Part shown: in pieces, positions 58,962 through 64,000 of the stretch | Numbering within the stretch: position 1 is the first letter of the stretch | How the letters are laid out: every line of letters begins with the position of its first letter | Origin: Adiantum capillus-veneris | Lineage: Eukaryota; Streptophyta; Polypodiopsida; Polypodiales; Pteridaceae | Direction of reading: 5' to 3' | NCBI GenBank assembly: GCA_014529385.2 | Contig: CM043962.1 | Coordinates: forward strand, 51,479,905 to 51,543,904 | DNA length: 64,000 nt | Notes under the pieces: model-generated | What the model was told of the DNA's origin: nothing | Seen by the model: the letters and a program-made list of their open reading frames with translations, nothing else | Database searches by the model: none | Translations under genes and position numbers: made by a program

Positions 58962-59875
58962 ATGGAGGAAACCATGACTTATGCTCTACCAGAGCTCACA
59001 CCAATGTATTATGTAGCTAATCAAGGTGTCAGACCTCCCATGGGAAGACCCATGATGAAGCCCACAACAGGAAATTGTCATAACTGTGGTGTTGATGACC
59101 ATTGGAAGAACGAATGTCCAAAGCTTGACAAAAACCTCAAACCAATTGAAGCCTATTGCATACAATGTTGCAAAAAGAGAGGATACTTTCCGGAAGATTG
59201 TCATAAGAATCCTTTGAACAAGGGAAAAACTGTAGTAAACGTAGTCCAAGTGATGCCTAGTAGCTCATCAGAGAGCGAACCGATTGTTCCAATCAAGGTA
59301 ATCACTAGAGCCCAGGCAAAGAAAAAGAAACACAATTCCTCTGATGATTTGGAGAACACGAAGTTTCTTCTCAAAGAATAAAAGGAGCAGAAGCAAAAGA
59401 TATGAGATGAGAAAACAAAAACAACGGGTTGAAAACGAAAAAAAAAGCAAAAATGCTAGCCGAGGACAAGTTGAAAGAAACTGGCAGTGAATTCAAGAAA
59501 ACAATCGTGAAATCTGGAGGATCCATTCTGGTTGATAAAATTTTTGAGCCTATTAATGCTGCCTTGGAAGCTTACCAAGCAGGACTTAAAGCAAGCCAAA
59601 ACATGGAAAACAAATGGAAAAAATATCCATCTCCAGACATGGAAGCAGCAACACTGAAGGCTTATTAAAACTTGGTAAGAAAGGCGCAAGAAATTTTGGA
59701 TAAACAAAAACCCAAGCTTGAAAATATTGCAAAACCAGAAGAGCTTGCGGTGGAAGAAATGAAAGCAAAATCCGATGTGGTGGCAGAACCCCACCTTGAA
59801 ACAAATGAACCAGAGCTCATAGTGCCGGACAACGAAGATGCCTTAGACGGAATTCCATTCGTAGAGGAAGACTAG
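58962..59875 (+). pseudogene. Gypsy C zinc knuckle and coiled-coil region
   Basis: 58962-59381 contains a full CCHC knuckle (CHNCGVDDHWKNEC) and a second Cys cluster (YCIQCCKKRGYFPEDC), then the motif IVPIKVITRAQAKKK, also seen in gypsy B. 59429-59668 and 59672-59875 are Lys/Glu-rich with SGGSILVDKIFEPINAALEA and are split by a stop. The gypsy B counterpart is 28930-30304. The region would bind RNA and support assembly. Confidence 0.78.
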
Positions 59876-59956
59876 CCAAGACACTTATGGGAAAAGGTAA
59901 GAGAGATCAATGATGGGAGCCTAACTTTAAAGTCAGCTCCTATAGAGGAAGTCTGG

Positions 59957-61139
59957 TTGGATAACCTACCATTTGATATAAACATGGATTTACAATCCTT
60001 GTACGGGGATTGCAGATCAGAGGCTTCAAGAATATCTAAACCATTCACATTAAAAACATTACCTTCTTACTTGGGAGATAATGAAGATGAATCTATCATT
60101 TGCAAGACCACTCAAGTAAAAAGATCCAAACAGACCTTAGAAGTAGACAACATTCATTCAATCATGTCTACACCTATCCATTGCACTCTTACTTTGGGAG
60201 AACTGTTGAAACGCAGGCCATACTTATGGAACGATTTACAGAAAACCCTAGAGAAGGTGGGGATAACAGGGTTAGTCTCTAAGAATTTGGGAAAATTGAA
60301 AACTGAAATGGAAAACAAAGAGATTCGATCAGTTTTTATGAACAATATTATGAAGGGGAAGAAGGAAACACTACCCTCCCAGTGAAATATAATGACATTG
60401 AAACCATGGCAATACTGGATAGTGGGGCTGGCATATTCATAGCCACTAAAGCAGTATGGGAATCCTGGGGACAGCGAGTCATGAGACAAATGCGAATGAA
60501 ATTGCAGTTGGATGACGGACACATTGAGAGACCACTAGGGCTACTAGAAAAGGTGATAGTCAACTCCTGTGGAATTCAATATCAACACACTTTTGCCATA
60601 GTAGACTTTGGGAAAAAACTCAATTATGAAATCATATTGGAAGACCTTTCATGCGACAGGTACAACTTATCCAAGATTGGGGAAACGACTATCTGTACTT
60701 GAAGCTGGTGGGATCTATAACAAGAGTCAATCTAAAAGATCACACCTATAGAGATGTCTTGAAAACACCCATCCAAGAGTTTGATTCAGTCTCTTTGGCT
60801 GAAACTAAACTCCCATCTTGGTTAAACAAAGACACTCCTATTTGGATGTGCGGAGCTTCAAAAAATGGAAGCTTAAGACGAGAGGAATATATCCTAGAAA
60901 GGGACTGTACAGACGAAGCCTACATGCCTGAATCCTTTTTAGAGCATTTATTTGAACCATTCGAGTGGATTAAAATTTTAGCGACAATGGATGTATGTGT
61001 GAATACGTCTATGCCTACTCAATTATGCAACGAGGATGGCTACGACATAATTCCCATCCAAATGATATCAGTCCTTAACATTGAAAACAAAACAAAGGAC
61101 TTGATACAAGCTCAACAAGTCTTTTCTGACCTCTATTAG
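59957..61139 (+). pseudogene. Gypsy C protease region
   Basis: The linker 59957-60385 includes TLKTLPSYLGDNEDES and LGELLKRRPYLWNDLQKTLE. The next frame, 60382-60702, holds the retropepsin active site ETMAILDSGAGIFIATKAVW and FAIVDFGKKLNYEIIL, and then shifts near 60645 into 60651-61139 (MRQVQLIQDWGNDYLYLKL, PIWMCGASKNGSLRREEYIL). Gypsy B has the same blocks in one unbroken frame (27416-28420). The enzyme would process the polyprotein. Confidence 0.85.
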
Positions 61140-61371
61140 GATGCAGCTGATGAGTTAGATGAACACTCAGCTACCTCAGAAGATTCGGGGTCAAAAAAAG
61201 AGCCTACGAGAGCTCAGTTACTCTTAAAGGGAGGGGAGGAAAAGTTTTTTTACTTTCCAAACCAGAAATCAAGAAGACAAAAATGGTATAGAAGAAAGAG
61301 AGACACCAATATCATGAAAGCACGACCTATGCCATCAGTCTCCAGTAAAACACAATTCCTGATGCAGATAA

Positions 61372-62535
61372 ATGCTAATGATTGTGTCGACCAAGGACAA
61401 AATAACGGGCAGATATCCTTCAAACACATACTCAGAAATGTCTCAGACATCGAGAAAAGCAAGGAAGGATACTCACGAAGAACATCAAAATAAAAAATCA
61501 CTCATGACCAAAGTCGAGCGGAAAAAGAAATATCAAGAGTTGAAAAAAGCTCTAAAGGAGATATACACAACCGAAATGGAAACCACGGAAGAGGATGGTA
61601 AGGATGTAATGCATGTTCCATCCCATTACAAAAAGTATACTCTCCAAGATCGGAAATTCATAATCGAACAACCAGGTAGGGAACTACAGAAACAAGGCGA
61701 GTCTTACAAAGGACCTGGAAACACTAAAAGGTAGACTTGGCTGAACCGGGAGAAGGGTCTAGACGTGCTTACATCGCAAATGACCTAACAGAAGAAGAAA
61801 AAAATCTTTTGTTGAGCTTGTTAAAGGAATACGGGGATATCTTCGCTTGGTCTTACAAGGATCTCAAGGGTGTCGATCTAGAAATCTGTCAACATACTAA
61901 ACCCATGAGAGACGATGCGAAACCAAGTAGACAGAGACCATACACTTATAATGAAACATTTGTCAGAAAGATCAAAGAAAAGATTGAAAAAGTGAAGGAA
62001 GCCGAATTCATTTACGAAATTGAACACACAGATTGGGTGTCTCCAATTGTGGTAGTACCTAAGAAGAATGGGAAACTACGAGTGTGTGTTAATCTCAAAA
62101 AAGTGAATGCAGCTACCATTAGAGACAACTTTCCTCTTCCGATAATTGAGCATGTTTTAGAATGAGTGGCAGTAAAATAAGCCTACAGCTTCTTAGATGG
62201 TTTTTCGGAATACAGTCAACTTTTGGTTGACCCAAAAGATCAGCATAAAACTGCTTTTGCAATAGAATGGGGTATATTTGCCTATCGGGTCATGCCGTCT
62301 GGGTTAACTAATGCTCGAGCCACATTGCAGAGATTGATGAGCCATGATTTCAAAGAGTATCTTCGGAAGTTCTTGGAAGTATACATTCGTCAATCCGGGC
62401 TGATCATTTGGAACACCTCAAAAAGGTATTCGAGAAATGTAGACTTTATAGGATTTGTTTAAATCCTGAAAAGTGCACATTCATGGGAAGACAAGGGAAA
62501 AGTGTCTAAAAATGGCATAGCTATCGATATGGAAA
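61372..62535 (+). pseudogene. Gypsy C reverse transcriptase, cut by CACTA-2
   Basis: 61372-61734 is a Lys-rich linker. RT begins in 61737-62165 (YGDIFAWSYKDLKGVDLEI, WVSPIVVVPKKNGKLRVCVN), with stops at 62163 and 62178, and continues with SFLDGFSEYSQ, which keeps the first catalytic Asp, and IFAYRVMPSGLTNARATLQR. At about 62388 the YxDD catalytic box is missing: LEVYI is followed, in a shifted frame, by SSIRADHLEHLKKVFEKCRL. The sequence then reaches LNPEKCTFMG before the transposon junction at 62535/62536. RNase H and integrase are not in the window. Confidence 0.88.
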
Positions 62536-62559
62536 CACTACAAGAGGTTGTGTGCTCTT

Positions 62560-62775
62560 GTGACGCTGTTAGCGACGGAAATACACTGGGTTTTTATAAC
62601 CCCCGGCATCGCTAAAAGCGTCGCTAATAGCATCGCTATAAGCGTCGCTATATAGAGACGCTCATAGCGACGGTCATAGCGACGGTTATAGCGACGTTTA
62701 CACAGAAGTCTATAGCGACGCTTATAGCGACGCTCCAGAGCCATAAATAGCGACGGTTATAGCGACGCCCGAGAG
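62560..62775. repeat. CACTA-2 3' subterminal repeats
   Basis: Repeated TAGCGACG and complementary CGTCGCTA words in both orientations, matching the array at 18985-19200 in reverse. Confidence 0.9.
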
Positions 62776-63148
62776 AATTTTTTTTTGGTGACAGAGCATT
62801 GAATGCCCTGCCACCCATCAACCATATTGTACTTGATTCACTTTTTAAAAAAAGTGCAAGGGTAGATAATAGACCCAAAATAGTCACCCACAAGACGCAT
62901 TGTTTGCAAAATTGACAAGCGTAAAATTGACAATTGTACACATCATAGGCAAAATGAATTGATTGGCAAATGTAATAATGACAATTGTACAACATCATAG
63001 GCATAAAGAATTGATTGGCAAAATGAACTGCGGTGACAAATGTAATAATATACATGGTTCAAAAAGACGTATAAAATCCGTCTCATGATACATAAGCTAT
63101 GAGAAACCCTAAACTAATGCTATCTAGCTACGACTAAACTGACGTCGT

Positions 63149-64000
63149 CTAATCAGACATCTCATCGCCTCCAAGCGGCGTATCTGTCGGATTCTGCAAA
63201 AAAAGACAATAAGACAGCTTTCAGTAAGTATAAACATATAACGACATTTATAAAACAATACAAAAAATAGAAAAGAGTAAACCCTAATACTAACCATGCC
63301 GCTGCGAGAACTGAGAATGTCCATCAGGGCGTTTAAGCCCTTCTTGCCTGCGTACTCGCGCTCGTACGGTGTGGGATCACGTCTTGTCATCGACCACTAT
63401 CAAAACATACAAAGATTTCATTATGTTAGAATTAAGGGAAAATTACCAAAATACCCCTCTAATTTGAGGAAATTCCCAAAATACCCTTGTATTTATTTTG
63501 GTTGGAATGTTCAAGATTTTCTAATATTCATTCATTTTTGACAATTGAGATCCGTTTTTGAGTGCTCAGCATGTAATTTGTCCCCAGTTACCATCGCAAA
63601 AAAGGCAATTATGTCTAAAAATAATGAAGCAATTCATCTCCAAAGCCTACGTAACCAACTCAAATTGTAGTTTTAGCATCTTGTACGATAGACAATCACT
63701 CTTCTTGTGAAGACCTACAGAAAAATTTTATTTTCGAGAAATTTAGTCTCACAACCAGGGGTATTTTGGGAATTTTGGAAAATTTGAAGGGCATTTTGGG
63801 AATTTATGACAAAATATCGGGGGCATTTTGGGAATTTTTGAAATTTGAGGGGTATTTTGGGAATTTCCTCAAATTAGAGGGGTATTTTGGTAATTTCCCT
63901 TAGAATTAAAAAACTCATAAACCCTAAACTATCGAACATAAAGAGCAATGCAAAAACACTTACAAAATCGGCCTCAAATGATGCCCATCCACCGCTCCCC
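63149..64000 (-). CDS. CACTA-2 Transposase_24-type gene, 3' part
   Basis: On the minus strand exon 3 is 63193-63149, exon 2 is 63396-63295 and the end of exon 1 runs from 64000 to 63964, with GT-AG borders identical in place to CACTA-1. The acceptor of exon 2 is TAG instead of CAG. Peptides MTRRDPTPYEREYAGKKGLN and NPTDTPLGGDEMSD differ by a few residues from CACTA-1. Intron 1 is enlarged from 93 to about 570 bp by a MITE. No stop is seen in the visible part. Role as for the CACTA-1 gene: probable accessory DNA-binding factor of the transposition complex. Confidence 0.85.
63436..63899. mobile_element. 464-bp Mutator-like MITE in an intron of CACTA-2
   Basis: The ends are inverted repeats of about 50 bp, starting GGGAAAATTACCAAAATACC on the left and GGGAAATTACCAAAATACCC (complement) on the right. 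They are flanked by a direct 10-bp duplication TTAGAATTAA (63426-63435 and 63900-63909). The same intron in CACTA-1 (about 18325-18345) has this target only once and no insertion, which proves the borders. Internal words like ATTTTGGGAATTT repeat several times. The 9-10-bp duplication and long ends point to the Mutator superfamily. It has no coding capacity. Confidence 0.92.

Larger units (their letters stand above)
54505..62535 (+). mobile_element. Gypsy C: truncated relative of gypsy B
   Basis: A plus-strand gypsy element whose 5' LTR side is cut by gypsy E and whose pol is cut by CACTA-2 at 62536. Order: a 2.4-kb palindrome-bearing leader, gag N-terminal domain, capsid, zinc finger, coiled coil, protease and RT. 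Each part up to the protease has a counterpart in gypsy B, though sequence identity is moderate. Many stops and frameshifts are present. No LTR of this element was identified in the window. Confidence 0.85.
62536..64000 (-). mobile_element. CACTA-2: 3' part of a second CACTA-1-family element
   Basis: The end CACTACAAGAGGTT at 62536-62549 is identical to the CACTA-1 inverted repeat, and the following subterminal array and gene are close to CACTA-1 in reverse. The element continues past the window. It interrupts gypsy C RT. It differs from CACTA-1 by scattered substitutions and by the MITE at 63436-63899. Confidence 0.95.

Overview
The window is nuclear DNA of a land plant. It contains CACTA (En/Spm) transposons with plant-type spliced transposase genes (TNP2, DUF4218, DUF4216 and Transposase_24 families), Ty1/copia and Tat-like Ty3/gypsy LTR retrotransposons primed from plant-type binding sites, and fragments of plant host genes (a DEAD-box RNA helicase and a heavy-metal-associated domain protein). 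The species cannot be told from this sequence. No intact host gene was found: essentially everything recognisable is mobile DNA, often nested.

Layout. 1-3736: a decayed CACTA transposase gene (CACTA-0). 4442-5807: tandem ~650-bp units, each with a long GC-rich hairpin. 6387-8160: a gutted copia element (F). 8395-8740: a gypsy integrase scrap on the minus strand. 9131-10680: a GC-rich, internally duplicated stretch of unknown nature. 11119-19264: a complete CACTA element (CACTA-1) with 14-bp terminal inverted repeats, 3-bp target duplication AGA, a TNP2-type transposase gene with two stops, an intact second gene (Transposase_24 type), and a captured heavy-metal-domain fragment.

19661-44012: an unknown acidic minus-strand reading frame, probably an exon, split by copia A (20134-43865, duplication CAATA). 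A was then hit by gypsy B (23552-36111, minus strand, duplication GTTGC) and by copia D (36138-41806, duplication ATTTT). B carries a foldback element (30307-31700) holding four palindromic tandem units, a leader with seven near-identical 24-bp palindromes, a degenerate W-(I/V)-P-K peptide repeat, and a transduced helicase fragment in place of RT/integrase. D has one intact 1296-codon gag-pol frame and 827-bp LTRs with a single mismatch seen, so it is the youngest element and may be functional.

45686-54504: gypsy E, Tat-like (second RNase H present), minus strand, with its 3' end (integrase tail plus 3' LTR) inverted. 54505-62535: gypsy C, plus strand, related to B, again with short palindromes in its leader and with the RT active-site motif lost. 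62536-64000: the 3' end of a second copy of the CACTA-1 family (CACTA-2) in opposite orientation, inserted in C and itself carrying a 464-bp Mutator-like MITE in an intron.

The order of events can be read from the nesting: the acidic frame, then A, then B (about 20 LTR differences in 964 bp) and finally D. CACTA-2 postdates C, and the MITE postdates CACTA-2.
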